From positions 1-64,000 of the forward strand of contig NZ_BJYA01000020.1 of NCBI RefSeq assembly GCF_007991275.1: a stretch of DNA of 64,000 nt, written 5' to 3'. The translations under genes and the position numbers were made by a program. This document shows positions 18,913-29,703 of the stretch, piece after piece. Every line of letters starts with the position of its first letter. Positions within the stretch are counted from its first letter, which is position 1. A model generated the notes under the pieces. It was not told where the DNA came from, made no database searches, and was given only the letters and a program-made list of their open reading frames with translations. The DNA comes from Alkalibacillus haloalkaliphilus. GTDB taxonomy: Bacteria; Bacillota; Bacilli; Bacillales; Alkalibacillaceae.

Positions 18913-19422
18913 ATGAGCAAAGGTCAAGTACTAGAACACAAAAAGCAACAAGTTGAGATGATCGCTGAAGGTTTTCAAAACAGTAAAACATCCGTACTTG
19001 TTGATTACCGTGGCCTAAACGTTGATCAAGTAGGCGAACTTCGCCAACAACTACGTGAAGCAGGTGTAGATTTCCGTGTATACAAAAACACAATGACACG
19101 CCGTGCTGTTGAGCAAGTTGGTTTTGAAGAGTTAAACGATGCGTTAGTTGGTCCAACTGCAATCGCATTCTGTGAAGATGATGCAGTGGCGCCAGCGAAA
19201 GTGCTTGGACAATTCGCTAAAGAAAACGAAGCACTTGAAATTAAAGGTGGCGTAATCGAAGGTCAAATTGCAACTGTTGATCAGTTGAAAGAACTTTCTG
19301 AGCTACCATCACACGAAGGTCTTGTATCTATGCTACTTAGCGTATTACAAGCTCCAGTTCGTAACTTCGCATATGCTACACAAGCAATTGCGGACCAGAA
19401 GGACGAAGAAGAAGGCGCTTAA
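18913..19422 (+). CDS. rplJ: Ribosomal protein L10
   Basis: L10 anchors the L7/L12 dimers on the ribosome. The 169 residues show the N-terminal rRNA-binding domain with [15 protein letters not shown] near 30 and the C-terminal helix that binds L12. ATG 18913 follows AGGGGGTGG. It is preceded by the L10 leader and forms an operon with rplL. Confidence 0.97.
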   Translation: MSKGQVLEHKKQQVEMIAEGFQNSKTSVLVDYRGLNVDQVGELRQQLREAGVDFRVYKNTMTRRAVEQVGFEELNDALVGPTAIAFCEDDAVAPAKVLGQFAKENEALEIKGGVIEGQIATVDQLKELSELPSHEGLVSMLLSVLQAPVRNFAYATQAIADQKDEEEGA

Positions 19423-19476
19423 TATAGCAGCCTAGTCGAGATTAATAAATAAAAAAACTTAAGGAGGAACTTAATC

Positions 19477-19842
19477 ATGACTAAAGAGCAAATCATTGAC
19501 GCGGTTAAAGAAATGTCAGTTTTAGAATTAAATGAATTAGTTAAAGCAATCGAAGAGGAGTTTGGTGTTTCTGCAGCAGCTCCAGTAGCAGCAGCAGGTG
19601 CAGCAGCAGGTGCTGAAGCTGAGGAAGAGCAAACAGAATTTGACGTTGTATTAGAAGACGCAGGTGCTTCTAAGATCAAGGTTGTTAAAGCAGTTCGCGA
19701 AATCACTGGCCTAGGCTTAAAAGATGCAAAAGAGCTAGTTGACAACGCTCCTGGAACAATCAAAGAAGGCGTTGCTAAAGAAGAAGCTGACCAAATGAAA
19801 GAACAGCTAGAAGAAACTGGCGCGAAAATCGAATTAAAATAA
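19477..19842 (+). CDS. rplL: Ribosomal protein L7/L12
   Basis: L7/L12 recruits translation factors to the ribosome. The 121-residue acidic protein has an N-terminal dimerisation helix pair, an alanine-rich hinge (near 35-50) and the C-terminal factor-binding domain with [18 protein letters not shown] near 72-88. ATG 19477 follows AAGGAGG. It ends the rplJ-rplL transcript at a weak terminator. Confidence 0.97.
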   Translation: MTKEQIIDAVKEMSVLELNELVKAIEEEFGVSAAAPVAAAGAAAGAEAEEEQTEFDVVLEDAGASKIKVVKAVREITGLGLKDAKELVDNAPGTIKEGVAKEEADQMKEQLEETGAKIELK

Positions 19843-19861
19843 GTTTATGAATAAGTTAAAT

Positions 19862-19893
19862 AAGCTCGCTGATCTTTTCAGCGAGCTTATGTT
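19862..19893 (+). terminator. Hairpin terminator after rplL
   Basis: AAGCTCGCTGA (19862-19872) pairs with TCAGCGAGCTT (19878-19888). The stem is perfect but the T-tract is short, so read-through into the rsmC-like gene is likely. Confidence 0.7.
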
Positions 19894-19968
19894 TATTGTA
19901 AGAATATTTACAAAATCAAATGTAAATGTCTTATCTGATTAGACTTTTCTTCAAGAAGGTGAATGCTC

Positions 19969-20574
19969 ATGAGTGATCACTATTATACTAATAATCCTCA
20001 AAAAGAAAGTAATCCATTTCATTTTCAGACTACAATTAATTCTTACAACTTGAATTTCCAAACAGATGACGGTGTGTTTTCGAAAAAGCAAATTGATTAT
20101 GGTACACGTGTGTTATTAGAGCATTTTGATCCACCGGAGATTGATGGTGACCTTTTAGATGTTGGGTGTGGTTACGGTCCGATTGGAATTGTGTTAGCTA
20201 AACGTTTCGAAAATCGAAAAGTAGTCATGGTTGATATAAATGAACGAGCGGTTCATTTATCGAATCAAAACATCGCTATGAATAAAGTTAAAAACGCATT
20301 CGCCTATGTGAGTGACGGATTTTCTGGAGTTAAACAAGAAGGTTTAGCATCTATTGTGACTAATCCTCCGTTTCGAGCTGGTAAGGATGTTGTAATTAAC
20401 ATGATCGAAGGAAGTCGCGTAAAGCTCCAAAAAGGTGGAGACTTTTGGCTCGTTGCACAAAAGAAACAAGGAGCGCCTTCCTTGAAGAAGAAGATGGAAG
20501 AAGTTTTTGGAAATGCAGAAGTCATTAAACGTGATAAAGGATACTATGTATTGAGATCCAAAAAAATTGACTAG
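19969..20574 (+). CDS. RsmC-like class I methyltransferase (YbxB family)
   Basis: A 201-residue SAM-dependent methyltransferase related to the catalytic half of RsmC, which methylates guanosine in 16S rRNA. Visible motifs are DVGCGYGPIGIV (motif I, near residue 60) and NPPFRAG (motif IV, near 125), the NPPF being typical for base N-methylation. ATG 19969 is preferred to ATG 19963, because GAAGGTGA lies at the right distance and MSDHYY is the family start. It is placed between rplL and rpoB as in Bacillus. The target base is not proven here. Confidence 0.9.
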   Translation: MSDHYYTNNPQKESNPFHFQTTINSYNLNFQTDDGVFSKKQIDYGTRVLLEHFDPPEIDGDLLDVGCGYGPIGIVLAKRFENRKVVMVDINERAVHLSNQNIAMNKVKNAFAYVSDGFSGVKQEGLASIVTNPPFRAGKDVVINMIEGSRVKLQKGGDFWLVAQKKQGAPSLKKKMEEVFGNAEVIKRDKGYYVLRSKKID

Positions 20575-20767
20575 CTATTTTCTGTGTGATAATATTAAAA
20601 AATGCCAATAGATACGTTTTGTTGTCAAGTTCTTTTTTTAGAAAGTTTTAAAACGTATATCTTGTTGTTTTTAAACCAATAATGTAAACATTGGGTATTT
20701 ATAGATATATAGTTTATCATCTTTTCAATAAATTGTATATCCTTTGATTTATAGTTTGATATTACAT

Positions 20768-20796
20768 TTGTCAGTGAGGCAGATGTTCTATATAAG
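20768..20796 (+). promoter_or_regulatory. rpoB promoter
   Basis: TTGTCA (20768-20773), 17 bp, TATAAG (20791-20796), one mismatch in each hexamer. It lies in a 404-bp gap between the rsmC-like gene and rpoB and predicts a leader of about 175 nt. Confidence 0.65.
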
Positions 20797-20822
20797 CTTG
20801 TGAAACGTTGTGGATCAAGCAA

Positions 20823-20853
20823 GTTCGGCATGCCTTTGTGTCGAACCGTTTTT
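20823..20853 (+). terminator. Terminator-like hairpin in the rpoB leader
   Basis: GTTCGGCA (20823-20830) pairs with TGTCGAAC (20839-20846), one G-U pair, and TTTTT follows at 20849. It lies only about 20-50 nt after the predicted rpoB transcription start, as an attenuator would. Confidence 0.6.
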
Positions 20854-20896
20854 AGTAGTTGAGAGAGTTAGATCTCTTTCAGTACTCCATAAGGGT

Positions 20897-20944
20897 AACT
20901 TAGGCTTTCATCATAAGTAGCTGGTGATAATCTAAGTTTTCTTT
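20897..20944 (+). other. Second stem-loop before rpoB
   Basis: AACTTAG (20897-20903) pairs with CTAAGTT (20932-20938); an inner TCATCA/TGGTGA stem extends it and TTCTTT follows. It is a weaker terminator-like structure close to the rpoB ribosome site. Confidence 0.5.
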
Positions 20945-20978
20945 ATATAAATATTTGGTTGTTTGAGGGGTGAAGCAG

Positions 20979-23900
20979 TTGACAGGTCAACTAGTTCAAT
21001 ATGGTCGACACCGCCAGCGTAGAAGTTACGCTCGAATTAGCGAAGTGCAGGAATTACCGAATTTAATCGAAATTCAAACTGCATCTTATCAATGGTTCTT
21101 AGATGAAGGTTTAAGAGAGATGTTTGCTGACATTTCTCCAGTAGAAGATTTCACAGGGAATCTTTCTTTAGAATTCGTAGACTATTCATTAGGAGAACCT
21201 AAATATCCTGTGGATGAAGCGAAGGAACGTGACGTGACGCATAATGCACCTCTACGTGTTAAAGTTCGTCTTCTAAACAAGGAAACAGGAGAAGTGAAAG
21301 AGCAAGAAGTCTTCATGGGTGACTTCCCGTTGATGACAGATACAGGTACTTTCATTATTAATGGTGCCGAACGTGTAATCGTATCACAACTTGTTCGTTC
21401 TCCAAGTGTTTATTTTAATGAAAAGATCGATAAGAACGGAAAGCATGGTTTCACATCAACTGTAATTCCAAGTCGTGGTGCTTGGTTAGAGTTCGAAACG
21501 GATGCTAAAGACGTCGTACATGTAAGAATTGACCGTACTCGTAAATTACCGATTACGGTGTTGTTGCGTGCATTAGGTTTTAGTTCAGATGATGAAATTA
21601 TAGACCTATTAGGCGACAATGAGTATATACGTAATTCCTTGGAGAAAGACAACACTGAGGATAGCGAAAAAGCGTTAATCGAAATTTATGAGCGCTTGCG
21701 CCCTGGTGAGCCACCTACGGCCGAGAACGCCAAAAGCTTATTATATTCACGCTTCTTTGATCCGAAGCGTTATGACCTTGCTCGTGTAGGTCGTTATAAA
21801 ATGAATAAAAAGCTTCATATTAAAGATCGTCTGTTTAACCAAACGTTAGCAGAAACGATTGCAGATGAAGAAACAGGAGAGGTAATCGCTCGTAAAGGCG
21901 ATAAACTAAACCGTCGCTTGTTAGATAAGTTAATACCTTACTTAGAGCAAGAACAAGATGCTGTGGGCGAAAAGATTATTGAGCCTCAAGACGGCGTTTT
22001 AGATGACCCTGTAAAAATCCAATCAGTTAAAATTGTAGACCCTACTGACCCTGATGGTGAAAAGACGTTAAATGTTATTGGTAACGGTAATGTTGATGAA
22101 GAAGTTAAGCATATTACTTATGCTGACATTATCGCATCAATTAGTTACTTCTTTAACATTTTACACACTGTCGGAAATACAGATGACATTGACCACTTAG
22201 GTAATCGTCGTCTACGTTCAGTTGGTGAACTATTACAAAACCAATTCCGTATCGGTTTATCCCGTATGGAGCGTGTGATTCGTGAACGCATGTCAATTCA
22301 AGACACTGAGTCAATCACACCGCAACAATTAATTAATATTAGACCGGTTATTGCATCAATTAAAGAGTTCTTTGGTAGCTCGCAATTATCGCAGTTTATG
22401 TATCAAACAAACCCGTTAGCAGAGTTGACGCACAAGCGTCGTCTATCTGCATTAGGACCTGGTGGTTTAACGCGTGAACGTGCTGGTATGGAAGTGCGTG
22501 ACGTACACTATTCCCACTATGGTCGTATGTGTCCGATCGAAACACCAGAAGGACCAAACATCGGTTTAATTAACTCACTTTCATCTTATGCGAAAGTAAA
22601 TCCGTTTGGTTTCATTGAGACGCCATATCGTAAAGTGGATCATGAAACAGGTCAAGTAACTGAACAGACAGATTACTTAACAGCAGATGAAGAGGATAAC
22701 TATATCGTTGCTCAGGCTAACGCACAGTTAAACGAAGATGGTACGTTTGCTGAAGAAGAAGTTATTGCTCGTTTCCGTGGTGAAAACACCGTCGTTTCCC
22801 GTGATCAAATTGATTACATGGACGTATCACCGAAGCAAGTTGTATCAGCTGCGACAGCATGTATCCCATTCTTAGAGAACGATGACTCTAACCGTGCACT
22901 TATGGGTGCGAACATGCAGCGTCAGGCGGTGCCTTTAATTGAGCCAGAAGCACCAACTGTCGGTACTGGCATGGAATATGTATCAGGTAAGGACTCTGGT
23001 GCAGCAATCGTATGTCAACATGAAGGTATTGTTGAAAAAGTAGAAGCAAAAGAAGTTCATGTTAGAAGAATTGAAGTAGTAGACGGTAAAGAAGTAGAAG
23101 GTGACTTAGATCGCTATCGCTTCCAGAAATTCATCCGTTCAAACCAAGGTTCTTGTTATAACCAAAAGCCGATCATATCTAAAGGCGACCGCCTGAAGAA
23201 AGGTGAGGTTATTGCTGACGGACCATCAATGGATAATGGTGAACTAGCATTAGGTCGAAATGCATTAGTCGCTTTCATGACATGGGATGGTTACAACTAC
23301 GAGGACGCTGTCATCATGAGTGACCGCCTTGTAAAAGATGACGTATTCACTTCTATTCATATTGAAGAATTTGAATCAGAAGCTAGAGATACAAAGTTAG
23401 GACCAGAAGAAATTACGCGTGACATTCCAAACGTTGGTGAGGACGCGCTAAAAAACCTAGATGAAAACGGAATTATTCGTGTAGGTGCAGAAGTAACTGA
23501 CGGTGACATTTTAGTTGGTAAAGTTACGCCTAAGGGTATGACGGAGCTTTCTGCAGAAGAACGCCTATTACATGCAATCTTCGGTGAAAAAGCTCGTGAA
23601 GTAAGAGATACTTCATTGCGTGTACCACATGGTGGTGGCGGTATCGTTCACGATGTGAAAGTGTTCAACCGTGTAGATGGCGACGAGTTATCTCCAGGTG
23701 TTAACAAACTAGTCCGTGTTTATATCGTGCAAAAGCGTCGTATTTCTGAAGGTGACAAGATGGCAGGTCGTCACGGTAACAAAGGTGTTATTTCACGTAT
23801 TTTACCTGAAGAAGATATGCCATTCTTACCAGATGGAACACCTGTAGACGTTATGCTTAACCCGTTAGGTGTACCGTCTCGTATGAACATTGGTCAGGTA

Positions 23901-24533
23901 CTAGAATTACACTTAGGTATGGCTGCACGTGAATTAGGTATTAAAGTAGCTACACCTGTATTTGACGGTGCAAATGAAGAAGATGTTTGGGAAACAATTG
24001 AAGAGGCTGGCTTACCGCGAGACGGAAAAACAGTACTTTACGATGGACGTACAGGTGACGCATTCGATAACCGTGTATCAGTTGGTGTTATGTACATGAT
24101 CAAACTTGAGCACATGGTAGACGATAAGTTACACGCTCGTTCAACTGGACCATATTCACTTGTTACACAACAACCGTTGGGTGGTAAAGCTCAATTCGGT
24201 GGTCAGCGTTTCGGTGAAATGGAAGTATGGGCTCTTGAAGCATATGGTGCCGCTTATACGTTACAAGAGCTATTAACAGTTAAATCTGACGACGTAGTTG
24301 GTCGTGTGAAGACTTATGAAGCCATTGTTAAAGGTGAGAATTTACCTGAACCTGGTGTTCCAGAGTCGTTCCGCGTACTGATTAAAGAGCTCCAAAGTCT
24401 CGGCATGGACGTTAAGATGTTAACTGATGATGAAACAGAGATCGACATGCGTGATTTAGAAGAAGATGAGCAATCTTCCGATCAATTAAACGTTAGTATT
24501 GAAAAAAATGAACCTGAAGAATCAACTGAGTAA
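20979..24533 (+). CDS. rpoB: RNA polymerase beta subunit
   Basis: The 1184-residue beta subunit forms much of the RNA polymerase active-site cleft. All expected blocks are present, including [24 protein letters not shown] and [15 protein letters not shown] with the active-site lysines. TTG 20979 is chosen: it follows GAGGGGTG and gives [15 protein letters not shown]; the GTG at 20970 overlaps that ribosome site. Odd feature: the rifampicin-pocket sequence reads [14 protein letters not shown], with Tyr at residue 475 (codon TAT 22401-22403) where the near-universal residue is Asp (E. coli 516). The acidic C-terminal tail is typical of bacilli. Confidence 0.98.
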   Translation: MTGQLVQYGRHRQRRSYARISEVQELPNLIEIQTASYQWFLDEGLREMFADISPVEDFTGNLSLEFVDYSLGEPKYPVDEAKERDVTHNAPLRVKVRLLNKETGEVKEQEVFMGDFPLMTDTGTFIINGAERVIVSQLVRSPSVYFNEKIDKNGKHGFTSTVIPSRGAWLEFETDAKDVVHVRIDRTRKLPITVLLRALGFSSDDEIIDLLGDNEYIRNSLEKDNTEDSEKALIEIYERLRPGEPPTAENAKSLLYSRFFDPKRYDLARVGRYKMNKKLHIKDRLFNQTLAETIADEETGEVIARKGDKLNRRLLDKLIPYLEQEQDAVGEKIIEPQDGVLDDPVKIQSVKIVDPTDPDGEKTLNVIGNGNVDEEVKHITYADIIASISYFFNILHTVGNTDDIDHLGNRRLRSVGELLQNQFRIGLSRMERVIRERMSIQDTESITPQQLINIRPVIASIKEFFGSSQLSQFMYQTNPLAELTHKRRLSALGPGGLTRERAGMEVRDVHYSHYGRMCPIETPEGPNIGLINSLSSYAKVNPFGFIETPYRKVDHETGQVTEQTDYLTADEEDNYIVAQANAQLNEDGTFAEEEVIARFRGENTVVSRDQIDYMDVSPKQVVSAATACIPFLENDDSNRALMGANMQRQAVPLIEPEAPTVGTGMEYVSGKDSGAAIVCQHEGIVEKVEAKEVHVRRIEVVDGKEVEGDLDRYRFQKFIRSNQGSCYNQKPIISKGDRLKKGEVIADGPSMDNGELALGRNALVAFMTWDGYNYEDAVIMSDRLVKDDVFTSIHIEEFESEARDTKLGPEEITRDIPNVGEDALKNLDENGIIRVGAEVTDGDILVGKVTPKGMTELSAEERLLHAIFGEKAREVRDTSLRVPHGGGGIVHDVKVFNRVDGDELSPGVNKLVRVYIVQKRRISEGDKMAGRHGNKGVISRILPEEDMPFLPDGTPVDVMLNPLGVPSRMNIGQVLELHLGMAARELGIKVATPVFDGANEEDVWETIEEAGLPRDGKTVLYDGRTGDAFDNRVSVGVMYMIKLEHMVDDKLHARSTGPYSLVTQQPLGGKAQFGGQRFGEMEVWALEAYGAAYTLQELLTVKSDDVVGRVKTYEAIVKGENLPEPGVPESFRVLIKELQSLGMDVKMLTDDETEIDMRDLEEDEQSSDQLNVSIEKNEPEESTE

Positions 24534-24581
24534 TTAACACTTTTACAATTATTGTTGGAAAAAATAAGGGAGGTAGGCTCC

Positions 24582-27500
24582 TTGATCGATGTAAATAGAT
24601 TTGAGTATATGAAAATTGGATTGGCTGCATCGGAGAAAATACGTGCGTGGTCTTATGGTGAGGTTAAAAAGCCTGAAACTATTAACTATCGTACGTTGAA
24701 ACCCGAAAAAGATGGGCTTTTCTGTGAACGAATTTTTGGACCAACAAAAGACTGGGAGTGCCATTGTGGTAAATACAAACGAGTTCGTTACAAAGGCATT
24801 GTTTGTGATCGCTGTGGTGTAGAAGTAACAAAAGCAAAAGTTCGTCGTGAGCGTATGGGGCACATTGAGTTAGCTGCCCCAATTTCTCACATTTGGTATT
24901 TTAAAGGTATTCCAAGTCGTATGGGGCTTGTACTTGATTTATCTCCTCGTGCGCTAGAAGAGATTATTTACTTTGCGGCATACGTCGTAACTGAACCTGG
25001 CGATACGCCGCTAGAGAAAAAGCAATTGTTATCTGAGAAAGAATACCGTGCTTATTACGATAAATACGGTAAATCATTCCAAGCTCAAATGGGCGCTGAA
25101 GCAATCCGCAAACTTCTACAAGATGTCGACTTAGAGGGTGAAGTTGCAGAACTTAAAGAAGAGCTAAAAACAGCTCAAGGTCAACGTCGTACTAGAGCAA
25201 TTAAACGTTTAGAAGTATTAGAATCGTTCCGTAACTCAGGAAACGATCCGTCATGGATGATTTTAGATGTACTTCCGATCATCCCACCAGAACTAAGGCC
25301 AATGGTTCAATTAGATGGTGGTCGTTTCGCGACATCTGATCTAAACGATTTATACCGTCGTGTTATTAATCGTAATAACCGTCTAAAACGTTTACTTGAT
25401 TTAGGTGCGCCAACAATTATCGTTCAAAACGAAAAGCGTATGCTTCAAGAATCAGTTGACGCATTAATTGATAATGGACGTCGTGGACGCCCAGTTACTG
25501 GACCAGGCAACCGTCCGTTGAAGTCGTTATCTCACATGTTGAAAGGTAAGCAAGGACGCTTCCGTCAAAACTTACTAGGTAAACGTGTTGACTATTCAGG
25601 TCGTTCGGTAATTGTTGTAGGACCAAACTTGAAGATGTATCAGTGTGGTTTACCGAAAGAAATGGCAATTGAACTGTTCAAGCCGTTTGTTATGCGTGAA
25701 CTTGTTGAACGTGGTTTAGCTCACAACATTAAGTCGGCTAAACGTAACATTGAACGTTTAAGACCAGAGATTTGGGATGTATTAGAGGATGTTATTAAAG
25801 AACACCCAGTGTTACTGAACCGTGCACCAACATTACACCGTCTAGGTATTCAATCATTTGAGCCTGTATTAGTAGAAGGTCGTGCGATTCGCCTTCACCC
25901 ACTAGTGTGTACAGCGTACAACGCAGACTTTGACGGTGACCAAATGGCAGTACACGTACCGTTATCACCTGAAGCTCAAGCAGAAGCTAGAGTGTTAATG
26001 TTAGCAGCTCAAAACATCTTAAACCCTAAAGATGGTAAGCCAGTTGTTACACCTTCACAGGACATGGTATTAGGTAACTATTACTTAACACTTGAGCGTA
26101 ACGCAGCTCTTGGTGAAGGTAGAGTTTTCACTAATACAGCTGAAGCGTTAACAGCTTATGAAAATGGCTATGTACACTTACACAGTAGAATTGGCTTACA
26201 AGCGAGTTCTTTACAAAATCCGAGGTTCACAGAAGAACAAAATAAGAAGATTTTACTTACAACTGTCGGTAAGATCATCTTTAATGAAATTCTACCAAGC
26301 TCGTTCCCTTACATTAATGAGCCAACATCATCTAACTTAGAGGTTGAAACACCTGATCAGTATTTTGTTGAGCCTACAGAAGATGTAAAGGAAGCTCTTA
26401 AATCTCGTGAGTTAGTGCAACCATTTAAGAAAGGTATTTTAGGTGACATCATTTCTGAAGTCTTTAAGTATTATAAGCTTTCAGAGACATCTAAGATGCT
26501 TGACCGTATGAAAGATTTAGGTTTCAAGTACTCAACTAAAGCAGGTATTACAATTGGTGTTTCTGACATCGTTGTATTAGGCGATAAAGAAGTTGTGCTT
26601 GAAGAAGCCCAAACGAAGGTTGATAAAGTCTTAAAACAATATCGCAGAGGTTTAATAACAGAAGGTGAACGTTATGACCGTGTTATTGCTATTTGGACTG
26701 ATGCGAAAGATGTCATTCAAAATAAGTTAATGCATTCACTAGATACCTTGAATCCAATCTTTATGATGAGTGATTCAGGTGCACGTGGTAACGCATCAAA
26801 CTTCACTCAGCTTGCAGGTATGCGTGGTTTAATGGCTAACCCGTCTGGTAAGATCATTGAACTACCAATCAAATCAAGCTTCCGTGAAGGTTTAACAGTA
26901 CTTGAGTACTTCATCTCAACTCACGGTGCGCGTAAAGGTCTAGCCGATACAGCGCTTAAGACAGCTGACTCAGGTTACTTAACGCGTCGTCTAGTAGACG
27001 TAGCACAAGACGTGATTATCCGTGAAGAAGATTGTGGAACTGACCGTGGTATGGAAGTTGCAACGTTACGTGAAGGCAATGAGATTATTGTTCCATTATT
27101 TGACCGTTTAGTTGGTCGTACAGCATTTAGGTCAGTAAATCACCCTGAAACTAATGAAACATTAATTCAGCGTAACGAGTTAATTACTGAAGATATCGCT
27201 AAAGCAATTGTAGAGTCTGGTGTAGAAGAAGTAGTGATCCGCTCTGTATTCACATGTAATACACATCACGGTGCTTGTAAGAAGTGTTACGGACGTAACA
27301 TGGCAACAGGTGAACAAGTAGATGTTGGTGAAGCAGTAGGAATTATCGCAGCACAGTCAATCGGTGAGCCAGGTACACAGCTAACGATGCGTACATTCCA
27401 CACTGGTGGTGTTGCAGGTGATGACATTACACAAGGTCTACCGCGTATCCAAGAAGTATTTGAGGCGCGTAACCCTAAAGGTCAAGCGTCAATCAGTGAG

Positions 27501-28205
27501 ATTCACGGTACTGTTAAAGAAATTAATGAATTTAAAGATAAGAAAGAAATTGTTATTCAAGGTAATGTTGAGTCGAGAACTTATACAGCGTTATATAATG
27601 CGCGTATGAAAGTTCAAGAAGGAGACGTTGTTGCTCCAGGGCAACCATTAGTCGAAGGTTCAATTGATCCGAAAGAATTAATTAACGTTCAAGGCTTGCA
27701 AGGTGTTCAAGAGTACTTGCTAAGAGAAGTACAAAAAGTATATCGTATGCAAGGTGTTGAAATCAGTGATAAGCACGTAGAAGTTATGGTTCGACAAATG
27801 CTTCGTAAAGTGCGCGTCATTGAAGCTGGTGATACAAACTTACTACCTGGTTCACTTATGGACTTCCAACAGTTCAAGGATGCAAACCACGATGTATTAG
27901 TACAAGGTGGTCAACCGGCAGTAGGTAAGCCAATTATCTTAGGTATCACTAAAGCGTCTCTTGAAACTGACTCATTCTTATCAGCTGCATCATTCCAGGA
28001 GACAACTAGAGTCTTAACTGATGCTGCAATTAAAGGTAAGTACGATGAATTAATGGGTCTAAAAGAGAATGTTATTATCGGTAAGCTTGTTCCAGCTGGT
28101 ACTGGTTTAAATCGTTACCGCAATTTACAACCAGAAAAAGAAGAACAAGAAATAGAAGAAGTTGAAGCAGAAGAAGGAACAGAAGAGGTTGCGACTGAGT
28201 TGTAA
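24582..28205 (+). CDS. rpoC: RNA polymerase beta' subunit
   Basis: The 1207-residue beta prime subunit contains the catalytic [12 protein letters not shown], with the three Mg-binding aspartates near residue 450, an N-terminal zinc site (CHCGKYKR...CDRCG near 60-78), a second zinc site near 890 ([13 protein letters not shown]), and the trigger-loop helix [16 protein letters not shown] near 930. TTG 24582 follows AAGGGAGGT by 7 bases; the upstream in-frame TTG has no ribosome site. The last 25 residues are strongly acidic. It is 48 bp after rpoB and ends at a strong terminator. Confidence 0.98.
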   Translation: MIDVNRFEYMKIGLAASEKIRAWSYGEVKKPETINYRTLKPEKDGLFCERIFGPTKDWECHCGKYKRVRYKGIVCDRCGVEVTKAKVRRERMGHIELAAPISHIWYFKGIPSRMGLVLDLSPRALEEIIYFAAYVVTEPGDTPLEKKQLLSEKEYRAYYDKYGKSFQAQMGAEAIRKLLQDVDLEGEVAELKEELKTAQGQRRTRAIKRLEVLESFRNSGNDPSWMILDVLPIIPPELRPMVQLDGGRFATSDLNDLYRRVINRNNRLKRLLDLGAPTIIVQNEKRMLQESVDALIDNGRRGRPVTGPGNRPLKSLSHMLKGKQGRFRQNLLGKRVDYSGRSVIVVGPNLKMYQCGLPKEMAIELFKPFVMRELVERGLAHNIKSAKRNIERLRPEIWDVLEDVIKEHPVLLNRAPTLHRLGIQSFEPVLVEGRAIRLHPLVCTAYNADFDGDQMAVHVPLSPEAQAEARVLMLAAQNILNPKDGKPVVTPSQDMVLGNYYLTLERNAALGEGRVFTNTAEALTAYENGYVHLHSRIGLQASSLQNPRFTEEQNKKILLTTVGKIIFNEILPSSFPYINEPTSSNLEVETPDQYFVEPTEDVKEALKSRELVQPFKKGILGDIISEVFKYYKLSETSKMLDRMKDLGFKYSTKAGITIGVSDIVVLGDKEVVLEEAQTKVDKVLKQYRRGLITEGERYDRVIAIWTDAKDVIQNKLMHSLDTLNPIFMMSDSGARGNASNFTQLAGMRGLMANPSGKIIELPIKSSFREGLTVLEYFISTHGARKGLADTALKTADSGYLTRRLVDVAQDVIIREEDCGTDRGMEVATLREGNEIIVPLFDRLVGRTAFRSVNHPETNETLIQRNELITEDIAKAIVESGVEEVVIRSVFTCNTHHGACKKCYGRNMATGEQVDVGEAVGIIAAQSIGEPGTQLTMRTFHTGGVAGDDITQGLPRIQEVFEARNPKGQASISEIHGTVKEINEFKDKKEIVIQGNVESRTYTALYNARMKVQEGDVVAPGQPLVEGSIDPKELINVQGLQGVQEYLLREVQKVYRMQGVEISDKHVEVMVRQMLRKVRVIEAGDTNLLPGSLMDFQQFKDANHDVLVQGGQPAVGKPIILGITKASLETDSFLSAASFQETTRVLTDAAIKGKYDELMGLKENVIIGKLVPAGTGLNRYRNLQPEKEEQEIEEVEAEEGTEEVATEL

Positions 28206-28209
28206 TACC

Positions 28210-28246
28210 TTGAGCACTGTCTTTAGGCAGTGCTCAACCTCTTTTT
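28210..28246 (+). terminator. Intrinsic terminator after rpoC
   Basis: TTGAGCACTG (28210-28219) pairs perfectly with CAGTGCTCAA (28228-28237) and is followed by CCTCTTTTT. Confidence 0.88.
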
Positions 28247-28317
28247 AATTTATTTATTAAACAGGTTGATCGCACCAATGATTGTACAAAATATCACAGT
28301 TTTTATTACAATATTCG

Positions 28318-28346
28318 TTGACATAAATTATTCTCAGTGATAATAT
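28318..28346 (+). promoter_or_regulatory. ybxF-rpsL operon promoter
   Basis: TTGACA (28318-28323), 17 bp, TAATAT (28341-28346). It would start the ybxF-rpsL-rpsG-fusA-tuf transcript. Confidence 0.7.
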
Positions 28347-28391
28347 ATCAAAGGTGCTTCATTTAACCTTGTTACTTTGGAGGATGAAGAA

Positions 28392-28643
28392 ATGTCTTAT
28401 GAAAAAGTAGCACAGGCACAAAAGCGATTGAGAATTGGAGCAAAGCAAGTGCTTAAATCCATTAAAAATGGAGAAGTACTAGAAGTCGTTATTGCAGCTA
28501 ATGCAGAACGGCATGTAACAGATAAAATAGTTAATTTAGCTGAACAACACAATGTCCCTGTCACTGAAGTCGACTCGATGATCGAGTTAGGTCAAGTAAG
28601 CGGAATAGATGTTGGCGCAGCAACAGTGGCAATTACAAAGTAG
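28392..28643 (+). CDS. L7Ae-family K-turn RNA-binding protein YbxF
   Basis: An 83-residue L7Ae/L30e-fold protein with QKRLRIGAKQVLKSIKNGEV at the N-terminus, the family's RNA-binding helix, and the GIDVGAATVAI strand at the C-terminus. Relatives bind K-turn RNAs; the biological RNA partner is not known. ATG 28392 is 8 bases after GGAGGA and gives MSYEKVAQA, the family start. Position between rpoC and rpsL is as in B. subtilis. Confidence 0.9.
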   Translation: MSYEKVAQAQKRLRIGAKQVLKSIKNGEVLEVVIAANAERHVTDKIVNLAEQHNVPVTEVDSMIELGQVSGIDVGAATVAITK

Positions 28644-28736
28644 CCTTATGTGCACCATGCATATAAAGTTTCTTTTTTGCCTATTCATGAACCACCTGGA
28701 TGTGTGGTATTACAAAATTGAAGGGAGGATAATGAA

Positions 28737-29156
28737 ATGCCTACTATTAACCAATTAGTTCGTAAAGGACGTAAAACTAAAAGAGCAGGTTCAGATGCTC
28801 CAGCATTAAATAAAGGTTATGACTCTCAAAGAAAGCGTCAAACTGATAACCCTGCGCCTCAAAAGCGTGGTGTATGTACTCGTGTTGCAACAATGACACC
28901 GAAGAAGCCAAACTCAGCACTTCGTAAATATGCACGTGTACGTCTATCTAACCAAATTGAGGTTACAGCATATATCCCTGGTATTGGTCACAACCTACAA
29001 GAGCACAGTGTTGTACTAATCCGCGGTGGACGTGTTAAGGACTTACCAGGTGTGCGTTATCACATCGTTCGTGGTGCATTAGACACTGCAGGCGTTGAAG
29101 GACGTAAGCAAGGTCGTTCTAAGTACGGAACTAAGCGAACAAAGTCAAAGAAATAA
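28737..29156 (+). CDS. rpsL: Ribosomal protein S12
   Basis: S12 lies in the ribosomal decoding centre. The 139 residues have the invariant [11 protein letters not shown] loop (near 42-52) and [13 protein letters not shown] (near 86-98), with the lysines whose mutation gives streptomycin resistance both unchanged. ATG 28737 follows AAGGGAGG. First ribosomal gene of the str group (rpsL-rpsG-fusA-tuf). Confidence 0.98.
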   Translation: MPTINQLVRKGRKTKRAGSDAPALNKGYDSQRKRQTDNPAPQKRGVCTRVATMTPKKPNSALRKYARVRLSNQIEVTAYIPGIGHNLQEHSVVLIRGGRVKDLPGVRYHIVRGALDTAGVEGRKQGRSKYGTKRTKSKK

Positions 29157-29191
29157 TTTTAATCAAACAACAAGTGAAGGGAGGATAACCC

Positions 29192-29662
29192 ATGCCACGT
29201 AAAGGAGCAGTACCAAAGAGAGATGTACTACCAGATCCGATTCACAACTCAAAGCTAGTTACTCGTTTGATCAACCAAATCATGATCAACGGTAAGAAAG
29301 GTACAGCGCAAAAGATTTTATACAAAGCTTTTGATTTAGTGCAAGAGCGCAGCGGTCAAAACGCTATGGATGTATTTGAAGAGGCTATGAAAAATGTAAT
29401 GCCTGTACTAGAGGTAAGAGCTAGACGTGTTGGTGGTTCAAACTACCAAGTACCAGTTGAAGTACGCCCAGAGCGTCGTCAAGCACTAGGTCTACGTTTC
29501 ATCGTAAACTATGCTAGACTTCGTGGTGAGAAGACTATGGAAGAACGTCTTGCTAATGAAATTCTAGATGCTGCAAATAATACAGGTGCAGCGGTTAGAC
29601 GCCGTGAAGAAATGCACAAGATGGCAGAAGCGAACAAAGCATTCGCTCACTATCGCTGGTAA
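29192..29662 (+). CDS. rpsG: Ribosomal protein S7
   Basis: S7 starts assembly of the 30S head and contacts E-site tRNA. The 156 residues have the normal length, with [17 protein letters not shown] at the start and [19 protein letters not shown] near 76-95. ATG 29192 follows AAGGGAGG, 35 bp after rpsL. Confidence 0.98.
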   Translation: MPRKGAVPKRDVLPDPIHNSKLVTRLINQIMINGKKGTAQKILYKAFDLVQERSGQNAMDVFEEAMKNVMPVLEVRARRVGGSNYQVPVEVRPERRQALGLRFIVNYARLRGEKTMEERLANEILDAANNTGAAVRRREEMHKMAEANKAFAHYRW

Positions 29663-29703
29663 TCATTTTAACTTAATTCCAAATAGAGGAAGGAGAAATT
29701 GTT

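Noticed and set aside
20625-20831. 68-codon minus-strand frame in the rpoB upstream gap
   Set aside because: No ribosome site or recognisable motif; it covers the rpoB promoter. Treated as chance.
28737-29156. Streptomycin-resistance changes in S12
   Set aside because: The key lysines in TPKKPNS and GRVKDLPG are both wild type.
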